NCBI GenBank assembly: GCA_902806565.1
Contig: CADCXA010000034.1
Coordinates: forward strand, 434,001-498,000
Reading direction: 5' to 3'
Origin: Hypoxylon rubiginosum
Taxonomy: Eukaryota; Ascomycota; Sordariomycetes; Xylariales; Hypoxylaceae
Length of the DNA: 64,000 nt
The notes beneath the pieces were generated by a model that saw only the letters and a list, made by a program, of their open reading frames with translations, did not search any database and was not told the origin of the DNA. A program made the translations under genes and the position numbers. This document shows positions 1 to 11,100 of the stretch, piece after piece. Every line of letters begins with the position of its first letter. The stretch's first letter is position 1.

Positions 1-2
1 AA

Positions 3-1790
3 TGGGAGGGCGATATCAGCGAATACGTCGATAGCCAAATCTACTCTGTCTGGACTGCCTCAATTTTTCCAGCCCTCTCCGATGCTGAATATCTCCCACT
101 TCAGCCACCAGAGGACTGGAGCGACGAATCCCAGGAGATCGCGAGGTATTTAAGCACCCTCACTCACCCTCCTCGCCTAAGGGATGGGAAGACAATGAAA
201 GATCAGCATGCCAGAGCGAGATTTCGGAACAAAGCATTCCAGTACGCAGTAGCCGAGGGTGTCCTGTGGAGAAGGCCCGAGAAGAAGTTCCACCAGCGAC
301 GAATCATCGATTCACCCTCACAAAGAAAGTTGATTATCCGGAAAAGTCACGCCGGGTGCGGTCACAGGATGCGCGACTCTACGATCAATAAGGTAAAAAG
401 TATATATTACTGGAAAGGAATGGATTCAGATATAGCCCGAGCTATCCTCGCATGCCCCAACTGCCAGAAGTCTCAGACTGCCAGGCCTCACGAGCCGGGC
501 CTGTACAACGAGCCAGGTGGTCTCCTCACTACGTGGATCATCGACGTGCAGTACATGCCTCGCGATCGGGGGAAGAGGGCCATCGTGGAGGCAAGAGAGG
601 AGGTCAGTGACTGGCTCGAGGCAGAGGCCATCTCCAGTGCCAAGACAGGGGTCATGGTCGACTTTATTCGGAGAAAGATTGTCTTCAACCACGGGACCCC
701 CCTGTTAATGAAGTGCGACGGGGGCCCGGAGTTTAGGGAGGCCTTCAAAAGCGCCTGTCTGGAAATGGGGATAAAAAGAAGGATGGGCCCTCCTTACTAT
801 CCTGAAGCACAAGGCCAGGTAGAAGTCGGTCACAGAGGAATTGCCAAGGGACTTTCTCGAACCTTGGACGGGGACAGCAAAGGCTGGGTATTGCGCCTAC
901 CCGAGATTGTCTGGGCCGATCGAGTGTCAGTTAAACCCAATGGAGTCTCCCCGTACGAAGCAATGTACGGGCGAAAAGCTATAATGCCCATTGAGGTTAT
1001 GATCCCTACGTGGCGGGTACTCAAGTGGGATGAGGTGAAAGATCGCGAGGAGCTTCTGATAATCCGGATGAGACTCCTGCAAAGAAAGGAGGAAGACCTT
1101 CAAAAACTGATCGCTACCCTTGGAAGGAAAAGGAGGGAGGCAGTTGAGCGAAAGGATAAGAGATACACGAGACGAACCAGGGATATGGCACTGCAAAAGG
1201 ACGATCTCGTACTTTTGTTCGACACTCCCCGCCACATCGATATCTCAAACGAGAACAAGCTCCGCTACAGCTGGCTGGGACCTTACCTAATCGATCGGGT
1301 CCATGAAGGAAGCAGGTACAGCATCCGTGAACCAGGCGGTATTGTCCTAAGAACCACGTTCTCAGGAAACCGGCTTAAGCTCTTCATAAAAGACGAGCAG
1401 GGATACTGGGAACCTAACGACCCTTCCGACGACCCTTGGACCACAGGACCAGATGGTGAACAATTCGATCAGGACGGAGACGACATTCTTCGCGATAGGG
1501 AGGAAGACACCGGGGCACCTGACTACCCTGTAGGTTGGGGAGCAGCGAGCCCAGCACTCAGAAATAACGACACAGGGACTTACCAAGGCGACCTGTATCA
1601 GAATGGACACACTCCGATCAACGGCAAAGCGAGGCAGCAAACCACTGAGACTGTCTCAGAAGGCAGGATTGTTCCCAGGGATAGGGCCCCTCAGTTACGG
1701 CAAATTGAGGTCCACCTCCCCAAGGGAACAAGGGAGGGATACGCCATCATACCAGACCTTGGGACGCCTGCTAGCCCCGAATCACGCTGA
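3..1790 (+). CDS. Ty3/gypsy polyprotein, integrase end (5' partial)
   Basis: This is the C-terminal part of a retrotransposon Pol polyprotein, whose integrase joins element cDNA to chromosomal DNA. The frame is open from the first bases of the window, so the ATG at 195 is internal and the true start lies upstream. Counting from that ATG, a zinc-binding HHCC module is seen as H52, H57, C87 and C90 (CPNCQK). The DDE catalytic triad follows: D117 (WIIDVQ), D175 (KCDGGPEF) and E210 (YPEAQGQVE), with 34 residues between the second Asp and the Glu. A GPY/F-type C-terminal module (WLGPYLI) ends the recognisable part, and an acidic tail follows. The long open frame and normal base composition show that it escaped RIP. 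The reverse transcriptase, protease and Gag should lie left of the window. Confidence 0.9.
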   Translation, partial: WEGDISEYVDSQIYSVWTASIFPALSDAEYLPLQPPEDWSDESQEIARYLSTLTHPPRLRDGKTMKDQHARARFRNKAFQYAVAEGVLWRRPEKKFHQRRIIDSPSQRKLIIRKSHAGCGHRMRDSTINKVKSIYYWKGMDSDIARAILACPNCQKSQTARPHEPGLYNEPGGLLTTWIIDVQYMPRDRGKRAIVEAREEVSDWLEAEAISSAKTGVMVDFIRRKIVFNHGTPLLMKCDGGPEFREAFKSACLEMGIKRRMGPPYYPEAQGQVEVGHRGIAKGLSRTLDGDSKGWVLRLPEIVWADRVSVKPNGVSPYEAMYGRKAIMPIEVMIPTWRVLKWDEVKDREELLIIRMRLLQRKEEDLQKLIATLGRKRREAVERKDKRYTRRTRDMALQKDDLVLLFDTPRHIDISNENKLRYSWLGPYLIDRVHEGSRYSIREPGGIVLRTTFSGNRLKLFIKDEQGYWEPNDPSDDPWTTGPDGEQFDQDGDDILRDREEDTGAPDYPVGWGAASPALRNNDTGTYQGDLYQNGHTPINGKARQQTTETVSEGRIVPRDRAPQLRQIEVHLPKGTREGYAIIPDLGTPASPESR

Positions 1791-2060
1791 TCGATGTAGG
1801 AGCAAGATAATTATCAGCCTAGGAAGGCAAGGGAAAACAACCACGTTCACATCTAATACTACAGCCAGGAATCCACGGACACACAACGCACAGTCAACAC
1901 GCAACCAAAGAACCTCACTCGAGACACCCCATTTATTTCCTTTCTTGCGAATTTTAAATTTTCGTCATTCGGAGTTAATTCATTTATTTAACCTTTGCTT
2001 TATTTTTCATTTACCTCAGAATCAAGCCAGTCCTACCAACGAAACAGGGAGGCGTAATAC

Positions 2061-3445
2061 CTAATGCAAAGGCTTCACCTTTTGCTTCACCCAACTTAGA
2101 ATCTCAGTACCAGACCATCGAAACTGAATTGGCGAATTCTCCAACGTAAGATCCTCGACTAAGGGAGGATCTCGATGCTCTCGGGCTTGGAGATTCCCGA
2201 ATCGGTAGTCTCGAAATTCACACTCCTCACTGGACACCGAGACAACACAGATGCCGCAAGACCCCTCCGCAACGCCGGGAATAGACCTGCAGCCAAAGAA
2301 GGGCCACATCCCGGCGTGATCAGCAGAATCAGACGCTTCCATACGACGCTGGCAGCATCGGCAAGCTACTTCGTTCGGGAGACCATACATCTGAATAAAG
2401 AGACCAAAGACGCGGCGACTATCCCGTACGAGCTTGTCAAAATAGTCGTTTAGAGGACCCGCGTGCCTGATGTCAACAAACAAAGGCAGCGATCGTTTCA
2501 AGGGTAGCCGTCTAAGGAGAGGGTAGTAATTCCGCGAGAGGCCAGCCGCTTGCCAGAAGCCCTTGTTAGATATCTCCCAAAGGATGTACCGGCCAGCAGC
2601 AAAGCCACCAAGTGTACAGAAATTCACGTTGCGAATCATCTGGTAAACCACATCAGCTGGGCTTCTTTGTAAAGTCACTGAGCCCTACTAACCTGCAGGT
2701 GCTTATCGTCAATACGAGACCTGGTAGTCAAGGACAGGGATTTTGACCAAAGGTCCATTAGGTCATCTACCGAGAACGATGAGGACAGCAGGACTGGAGG
2801 TTTCGCCGTTGCATAAGGCCCTGGAGGGCCACGAGGATCAACAACCCGGAGAGATGCGGACCGCGATGGTTTTTTCGGCCCGGAACTTGTCCCAGCTAGC
2901 GAGGGTTGTGGCATGGATCCAGGATCAGCTTCTATACTCGGAATGGCCCGATCAGGAGTGGCAAGGCGTTTGCTCGCCTGTAGCTGCTCGTACGTCGGAA
3001 GCGACGACCAGCCGGGAGCAAATATAACATCGGGAGTCTGGCTCATCCATCGAGCGCCGATCCGGACATCGAGGTCTCGGGGAGGCTGATTACGATACAT
3101 CCTGTTCGCAATAAGACGCGATCCCTCGGATGACCCCAACGGAGGCTCTGTACCAAGCCGGCCTTGAAAGAACGGATCGAGGTTGTGGTCACGGAGAACA
3201 AACGACATATCCATGAAGGCGTTTTGAACTCGAGAACGAGCCTCGGCACTCGCGTTGAACTCCCTCCGGGACGCATACCTGGGTACGGAAACGGTATCGC
3301 CAAAGTTGGGAGACGACGGCGAGAACGGCGCGTTGGGCCCGAGGCTTTCACGGCGTTTCTGAACGTACTGCGCGGCGGCGAGCCCTACAGCGTCGCCATC
3401 ACTGTCGGGCGTCCCAAATCCTTTCGAACGAGTAGGAGCAGACAT
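2061..3445 (-). CDS. Antisense accessory gene in the retrotransposon, DUF3716-like cysteine cluster
   Basis: This gene lies between pol and the 3' LTR on the opposite strand. I read two exons, 3445-2693 and 2639-2061, joined by a 53-nt intron (GTTAGT donor, TACCAG acceptor, branch-like GCTGAT), giving 443 residues. The first ATG in good context is at 3445. The first half is low in recognisable structure, rich in Ser and Pro. The second half carries a cysteine cluster, C344-x2-C347, C368, C379-x2-C382 and C391, next to the words WPFFGC and GSCGIC. This resembles the fungal zinc-binding-type DUF3716 domain, but I assign that from memory of the pattern only. Function is unknown. Its start faces the start of the Ulp1-like gene, suggesting joint expression. 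The intron model is inferred; without it the two open frames are out of register. Confidence 0.65.
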
Positions 3446-3819
3446 GATCACCGCAACTTGGATATTTTCTACCGTTTTAAAAAGTGATCCAAGGTATTTT
3501 GGGAAAGCTGAAAAATTCAGGAACGGAGGAAGTGTGAAGAATGAAAACTATCATGAAATTCTCAGCTTTCCGTCACCTTAAAAGAAGCGGGTACCGCCAA
3601 TCAGAGGCCGGCTTGCACGCCACATCAACACCTTATTGGCCCACGACCGGGACTAACAAGGGCTTACCTGCGTGATGAGCCATCTGACGAAATACCCGTA
3701 CGAGGCTGTACAGATATAAGAGATATCCAGTACCCCTCTTTTGCCCTGATCGGTGTAGTTCACCTTACATCCTCTGTTCTTTTCTTTTGAAAGACTCAGA
3801 ATCGCGATACTTTGCAACC
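3446..3819. promoter_or_regulatory. Shared divergent promoter of the two accessory genes
   Basis: These 374 bases separate the starts of the antisense DUF3716-like gene and the sense Ulp1-like gene. A TATA-like stretch (GATATAAGAGATA, near 3713-3725) and a pyrimidine-rich run just before 3787 precede the sense gene. The promoter role is inferred from the head-to-head layout. Confidence 0.4.
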
Positions 3820-5358
3820 ATGGTGACAACACGCAGAAAGGCAGAAGCAACGTCCGCCGATATCACAGACCTTCTAAGGGACATTCACCATACCGATAAT
3901 GTTACCGATCAGCAGGAGCATCGATCAGAGCTCCCGAAACCCGTGATAGCGGCGTCCTCTCTCTCTACTTGGCTGAAGCCGAATCCACGTGCCACGGCCG
4001 CACTACAGGGCACCCTGCCTCCGCCAGGAGTAGACCCTGAACTTTGGCACAAGGAACTCGCACCTATGATCGCAAGCTCCTTAGTCTTGTACAGAAACGG
4101 GAGGTACAACAGATCATCAGGAATTAGAGGACTTTGGTCACTCATTACAAGAGACGTGCCACCCACCGAGCTGATCTGCGAAGTCGAAACACCATGGGCC
4201 TTGAAAAACCATAAAACAAACGACTTCAGCAGCACCACGTCTGCCCTGATCAAGCAACACAACCCGCGATTCATCCTCCTAGCAGCCCACTGCGACCTCG
4301 CGGCACCAGGCAAGGACCTCAACGACTACACGGCCCCTCATTTCTACGCAGTACTGATCGACACAGCAAAGAAACGGGTATATACTTTTGACACCCTTAT
4401 GGACGGGGTAGGCCCTTCCCTTGCCAGAGCACAGGCATCATTTGTGAACCTAGACAGGATATGCAGCAGCAGTGAGTGGGAAACAATGATCGGAGGCCTT
4501 GAAGACTTGCGTCGAATCCAGATTGTCTCCCAGAATAACGGCTGGACGTGCGGTTACTGGACAGCGTGCATTCCTTATCTGCTGTTCAAGAAACCAGCCA
4601 CCTTACTTCAGTTACTGGGAGACGAGGACTTTGATCAGACCTTGGTCTTGGATACCTTCATGAGGACAGCGTCTGAATACGCCGGAATCGAAGCAACTAC
4701 CAGGAAACCTTTACCTACCAAGCGGCCCGCAATACCGATCAGACCGGTACGCGATCCTACACCCAAAGCGGGCCCGGCGGGATCACGGTTTACGGCAATC
4801 AACGCGGTCAAGAACGTTGAGGATGACTCCTCAAGCAGCGGCTTGTCCGATCCTCCGGATAGCTCTCCAGACCCCGAGCCTGCAGAGAAAGGGAAAGGCA
4901 AAGCCAAGAGCAGCCCGGAAAAGAACGTTGCCGCCACAACTACTCCTGACAAAACTGCACAGGAAACTGGGACCCAACACTTTCTCGAGGACGAAATCGA
5001 CCCCGAGGAACGGTACGGACACCTGCTAAACCTCGATCGCAGCCTGGTCCCTCAAATAGGTCCAGCTCGAGAGGTTAGGTACAAGCAGGGACTATCTATG
5101 CCAGTCAGCAAGTGGGTGACCGATACGTGGGAAGCCGCAGCGAATAGACCACAGCCCGTCAATCCCCACAACTGGATGGGCTGGGACCAGTATACTACCC
5201 TGATCGATGCGGTCGATAAATCGCTCGAAGCTAAGAAGCCGTCTACAAAGAAGGTACGCTTTGCGTTGGCTGAGAAACGGGGAAGGACCGGCGACCTTGT
5301 AGAGTTGAATAGCAAAGGCGAGCCCACGGTACAACCCGCAGAGAGGATTTCGGAATAG
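3820..5358 (+). CDS. Ulp1-like (C48) cysteine protease gene carried by the retrotransposon
   Basis: The predicted protein has 512 residues, starting at the ATG at 3820 (context CAACCATGG); the frame opens earlier only from a TTG. Residues about 150-260 match the core of Ulp1/SENP SUMO proteases: His174 in HFYAVLID, Asp191 in VYTFDTL, Gln238 in IVSQNNGW and Cys244 in WTCGYW. The His-Asp distance (17) and Gln-Cys distance (6) equal those of yeast Ulp1 (H514, D531, Q574, C580). The C-terminal half is Ser/Pro/Lys-rich and probably disordered. The gene ends 92 bases before the 3' LTR and shares the pol strand. By family it would remove SUMO or a like modifier from proteins; that activity here is inferred. 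It is intact, with no stops or frameshifts. Confidence 0.75.
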   Translation: MVTTRRKAEATSADITDLLRDIHHTDNVTDQQEHRSELPKPVIAASSLSTWLKPNPRATAALQGTLPPPGVDPELWHKELAPMIASSLVLYRNGRYNRSSGIRGLWSLITRDVPPTELICEVETPWALKNHKTNDFSSTTSALIKQHNPRFILLAAHCDLAAPGKDLNDYTAPHFYAVLIDTAKKRVYTFDTLMDGVGPSLARAQASFVNLDRICSSSEWETMIGGLEDLRRIQIVSQNNGWTCGYWTACIPYLLFKKPATLLQLLGDEDFDQTLVLDTFMRTASEYAGIEATTRKPLPTKRPAIPIRPVRDPTPKAGPAGSRFTAINAVKNVEDDSSSSGLSDPPDSSPDPEPAEKGKGKAKSSPEKNVAATTTPDKTAQETGTQHFLEDEIDPEERYGHLLNLDRSLVPQIGPAREVRYKQGLSMPVSKWVTDTWEAAANRPQPVNPHNWMGWDQYTTLIDAVDKSLEAKKPSTKKVRFALAEKRGRTGDLVELNSKGEPTVQPAERISE

Positions 5359-5440
5359 ACTGATCGGCTTAGTACAGGGAGGAGCAAACAAGGGGTTTTC
5401 TTTTATAGATTCGAACCAGAATGGGACCTTATTCGAATCT

Positions 5441-5450
5441 AAGGGAGGGT
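5441..5450 (+). other. Polypurine tract of the gypsy element
   Basis: The purine run AAGGGAGGG directly abuts the 3' LTR, as expected for the plus-strand primer of reverse transcription. It shows that the LTR is the 3' LTR of the internal region to its left, which ties the two accessory genes to the same element as pol. Confidence 0.75.
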
Positions 5451-5728
5451 TGTAATGGGATGCGGCGATCAGTGCCCTGCAAGAGGTCACGTGACTACCC
5501 TGTAGCTAGATTCTTTTCATTTTTTTCTCTTAAGAGGCTCGCAGAGCCTCTTACACAACTAGATAGCCACGCATCGCAGGAATATACACTCTTTTGCAAG
5601 ATATCTCGAATGCGCCGATCGGGACGTTTTTCAAGTTATTTCTTAGGTTAGGTGCAGTCCAGGGTAGATAGCAGCACAGCTGCTATCTAGGCCGAGGATC
5701 ACCGGTATAGGAGCAGAGCTCCATTACA
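5451..5728 (+). repeat. 3' LTR (type A, 278 bp) of the gypsy element
   Basis: The LTR begins TGTAATGG and ends CCATTACA, a perfect 8-bp terminal inverted pair with TG...CA ends. The same 278 bases recur in reverse orientation at 15778-16055 with no difference that I can see. Two perfect stem-loops lie inside it, at 5531-5553 and 5665-5689. The base composition falls abruptly to nearly pure A+T at 5729, marking the edge of the insertion. Confidence 0.9.
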
Positions 5729-7149
5729 ATACTAATATATTAAAATTTATATATAAAATTATAAATTAATAATTTAAATAAATAGTATTAAATTAACTAA
5801 AAAATTATAAATTTAATTTATTATATAATTTAATATAAGTTATTAACTTTTTTTTTATTAAATCCGAGATTTTTAACTTATTATACCTTTTTATTTAAAC
5901 TATTAAAAATTATTATTAAGATTTTTAACTTTTAAAAACCATTTATTTTTTTTATATTTATTAAATTAAACTTATAAATAATTAACTTATTTAATTACTT
6001 AAAAACTTTTATTTATATTAAGTTATTTATTAAATTTAAAGTATTAATTAAAAACTTTTAATTTAAATATTTTTTATATATTAAAATAACATTTATTTTA
6101 TAAATATATAATCTTATATTTTATATAAAAAATTAATAAAATAATAAATAATAGTTTTTATAAAATCTAATTATAAATTTTAATAAATTACTTTAATTTT
6201 TAATAATTTCCTTTAAATTGATTAAATAATTTATATATATATAAAGTTTTTTAAAAAAAAATATTTAAAAAACACCTTAAAAATATATATTAAATATTAA
6301 TATTTAAAGTAAATATAATACTATAATAATAAATATTATATAACCTATAAAATATAATATAAATAAATATTATAATATTTTTAAAAAAGCTAAAAATAAT
6401 ATATCTTTTTATTTATTTTATTACACTTATTATTTATTATAACTAATTTAAATTTCACTCTTTTTTTTTTTTTTTTATTAAAAAACAAATTTAATTTTAA
6501 AAAATAAAACCGTTTATTTTATATTATTATAATTTATATAAATTATATAAATTTTATTAAAAACATTAAAATAATATTTAAAAATAACATTAAAAAAAAG
6601 ATTTAAAAATAACATTAAACTTATTATATATAAATTTTTTAAATATTTTTAATAAATTTTTATATTTAAATCTTACTTAAAACTATAAATTATAAAAAAA
6701 GAAAAAAAAATCCCCACATTTTTTACAAGTAAATTATAAAATTTATATTAAAAAAATCCAAGTAATTAATTCTTTAATTATATTATAAGATTTTTTATAT
6801 TAAATTTACTAATAAAATTCCTTTTAAAAAATTTTAAATAAACTTTATTTTCACGGTTAATTATTTTAAAAAACTTAATATTAAAATTTCGTTTAAATTT
6901 AAACTTCTTATTATAATTAATATTATAAAAAATTAATATTTTAATTAATATAAATTCCTTAAACAAGATTTTATTAAAAGAATTTTAATTTAAATTTTAT
7001 TTTAAAATAAACTTATTTAACGTTATAATAATAAAAAAACTTATATTAAAACTTCTTATAATAATATTACTACCAGATTTAATAAAAGTAAAAACTTAAA
7101 TAATAATTTTATTTTAATTAATATTAAACTTAAAATTATTAATTATAAA

Positions 7150-10100
7150 GTTAAAAGTTATATTTATAAGTATTTTAAGAATTTTTTTTAATGTTTTTAC
7201 TATAAAAAACACTATAAAAAAAGCAGTAATAAATACTAGATTACTTATTTAAAACTTAAACCTAAATAAAAAAAAAACATTAAAAATAATAATAATAAGC
7301 TTTTAAAATTTATTAAAACATTTAAAAGTTTTTTAATAATTAATATTAAAGTTTTTATATATTTATTATTATTTTAAATTTATTTTATAAATCTTTATAT
7401 TTTAAATAATTTTTTTAATTTTAATATAAAATTAATTATATTTATTATTAATATTAATAATACTTATATAATTTTATAATTTAACACTTATATTTTTATA
7501 ATTATTAATTTTAATTTATATTATTATAATTTTTTATATAATATCTATGTTTTTAATTTAAATTATTTAATATATTTAATTAATAATATTAAATAACTTA
7601 TAAAGTACCGTTTATTTTTATAATTTAAAAGAATATTTAAAACGATTAATAATAATATTAAAATCTTTAAAATTAATTTTATATTAATAAAAATTTATTA
7701 AAATAATAACTTAATTATTATTTTTTAATATAAAATTTAACTTTATTTTTTTTTTAATTAATTTAATTAATAATAATTAACTTAAAAAGAAAAAAATTAT
7801 TTATAATAATATAAAAAATACACTTATTTTTAAAAATAATCTTAAAAAAAAACTTATTAAAATAAATTAATATTATAATTTTAAGATTTTTAAGCTGGTA
7901 AAAATTTTTAATTTTATATATTAACTTTATATTATATATATAATAATTAATATTAAGCTTATATATAAAAAATTTATATATATAAGTTTTAATAAAGTTA
8001 AAAAAGTTTATTATTATTATAATTTTTATTTAAAAATTTTAATATAGTTTTTTTTTTATAATATTTATATATAATTAAAAGTTAAATGTTAAATATATTA
8101 TTAATTATTAATTTTAATATATTATTTATTATAAATTATTTTTATAAATATTTTTTTTTATAATATTAAAAAATTTATTAGTTTTAAATATATAATTATT
8201 TTTATTAATAGTTATATAAATTATAAATAACTTAAGTTTAAGCGTAAAAAAAACTAAATCTTTATAATTATTAAAAAATTTATCGTTAAAATTAAACTAT
8301 AAATTAAATTAAAAATCTAAATTATATATATTAATAATAATAAAAAATTTCTTGATAAAAATAATATTAAAAATAAATGTTTAAATTATAGTATTTATTT
8401 TAAAATTATTATATCTAATATATTAAAATAAAATAACCGTATAAAAAAATTTAATTTTTTTATAATTACTTTTTTTAAATTAATTTTAATTAATTCTTAG
8501 CTATTTATTTTTTTTTAACTTTATATTAAAAAAATAACTATCGTAATAATTAATTTATTTTTTATTAAAGTAAATAAAATATAAGAATTTTTATATAATA
8601 AGTTTTATAAAATATTAAACTTTTATAAAAAAGCTTATTAAAACCATTTATTATATTTTCGCACTTTTAATGTTATTATTTAAATTTATAATAAAAAAAT
8701 CTTTAAAAATATAAAATATGTTTTTTACGCTTATAAAAACTTTATAATCGGTTATATTAACCGTAAATTTAAAATTTATAAAATTTAAATTCTTTTATTT
8801 TATAAAATTATTAAAATAAAAAATATTATTTTTAATAAATAATTAAAATACTAGGGTAATTCGGAAAAAAATATTAAATATAATATTATTTTTAAAAAAC
8901 CTAATTATAAAAAAGTTAATTAATTTTAAGTTAATATTTATAATTATAATATCTTTTTAAAACCTTATTTATTTATAAGTAAATTTAAATTATTAAAAAC
9001 GTTAAATAAATTAATTTAATAATTTAGTAACTTTTTATTATAATATAAAAATAACCATTAAAATCTGGTTTATTTTACACTTTTATTTAAATATATAATT
9101 AATATATTTTAATTAAATATACTTAAAATCTTTATTTATTAAATGGTTAAAAAATAATTACTTAAATTAATACTTAAAACCTTTTTATTTAATTTAAATA
9201 AAAAGGATTTTAATAATATTTTTAAAAACTTTATATTTAAAAGTTTTTTAAAATTAAACGTAAAAAATAAATATATTTTTTTTTAACAAATCTTAATTAA
9301 TTAATTAAAATTAATATAAAACACTTCTTTTTTTATTATTAAAAATTCTAATAAAAATGTTAATTTAATTAAAAATAACATTAATTTAACTAAATAACCT
9401 TATTATTTAATTTATTAAAAATTTAAAATTAATTATAATATTATTTAAATATCTTATAATTTAATTAAAATAACTTTATTTACTTTTATTAATATAGCTT
9501 TTTTAATAATTAATAAAAAATAAAAAAAGGTTAAAACTTTTATTTTAATTTTTTTTTAAGTTACTTTTATTTTAATATTTTCTTTTGTAAAATTTCTTAA
9601 AAAAGCTTAAAATAACCTTAAATTTTAAAAAGTCTAAAAATTGGTTTTTAATATTTAAATTTAAAGTTTAATTAATTATAAAACCTTTAAATTAATTAAT
9701 TTATTTTTTAAAGTTAAGATCTTACTTATTAAATAAGTATTAAACTAAAAATTTAATTTTAATAATAAATAAAAACGTAATTAAACTTAATTTATTATTT
9801 ATAGTAATTATTAGTTTAAAAATTATTAGATTATATAAAATATATATATAATTATAATAAACTTAATATTAATTAAAATATTCTTTATTATTATAACCGT
9901 TAAAAATATCGATTATAAATAATATAATATTAAAATTATATTTTTTTATAATTTTATTTTTAATAGTATTATTATTTATTATTATTAACCATTTAAATAT
10001 TAAAATGAAATTAAACAAGTTTAAAAGTTCTTATAAATCTTATATGGTTTTTATGGTTTATTTTTATAATAATTTAAAATTTTAATTAAAGAAATAATTA

Positions 10101-11100
10101 AATTTAATTTTTATAATATAATAATAAAATGTTATTTATTTAAACATTTATATATAAATGTTTTTATTTTTATTTATATTAATAATTTACTTATTACTAG
10201 TAAATATTATTAAGATATTATTAATATAATAGATACTTTTAAAAAAATCTTTAAATTAAAAACTATAAATAATATAATTAAATTCCTTGGTTTTTATATT
10301 TAATATAATAAAAATACCTATTAAATTTTTATTAATTAAACTGTATTTATTAAAAAGATTCTTAATAAATTTAACGTTAAATTTCTTAAAAATATAAAAA
10401 CTTTTTAACGTTTTAATATTATTATTTTTATTATTTAAAATAAAATAATTAATATTAATAATAAGAAATATTAAATAAAAACTAATTCTTTTAATTAATT
10501 AACTATTAATATCCGTTTTAATATTATAAAAATAATTATAATATTTTATAAAATAAATATAAGATTTAGTTAATATTATTTTAATTTAATAAAATATTTT
10601 TAACAATATTTTACTTTAATTAAAAATTTTAATATTATTTTTAATAAAAAATATTTTATTATAAATATATGTTTTATAATCTAAATAAATATAATATTTA
10701 CTGATAATTTAAATTCTTAATAATTTATAAAAACTTATATTATTATATTTATTAATAGTTTAATATATTAACAGTTAAAAAAATAAACGCTTATTATATT
10801 TAATAATATAAAAACGAAGTTTATTAATCTTATTTTAATTAATTTTACAGCTATATAAATTAATAAACTATTAAAAGAATTAAGTTATAAATAACTTAAA
10901 TTTTTCATTATATATATTAATTTAATTAATATTAAAACTATTATTTTTAACCTTTTTAAAATAACTTATATTTATTATTTTAATATATAATTTAAATAAA
11001 TTATTAATTATTATCAACGTAATAATTTTAAATTATAATATATTAATATAACCGATATAATTATAAATAAATTAATAAAATTACTTTTTAAAAAAAATTA
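7150..11100 (+). pseudogene. RIP-mutated Ty1/Copia pol relic
   Basis: Degraded but ordered Copia signatures can be read on the + strand. A zinc-knuckle-like run (CFYYKKHYKK) lies near 7190-7220. A reverse-transcriptase stretch near 9995-10030 reads NIKMKLNKFKS, matching the usual DIYMEQPEGFK. The polymerase box near 10160-10200 reads FIYINNLLITS, matching VYVDDLLITG with Asp codons turned to Asn. The connection motif (KFLGFYI) is near 10282-10305. The RNase H end near 10990-11095 reads NITDIIINKLIKLLFK, matching the usual T-D-x-x-A-D-x-x-T-K-x-L. Order and spacing fit one Copia element of about 4 kb. Its LTRs were not located. Confidence 0.65.

Noticed and set aside
6778..6966. Minus-strand ORF in the A+T-rich block
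   Set aside because: Its Lys/Asn/Ile/Phe-only composition is what random A+T sequence gives; no motif is seen.
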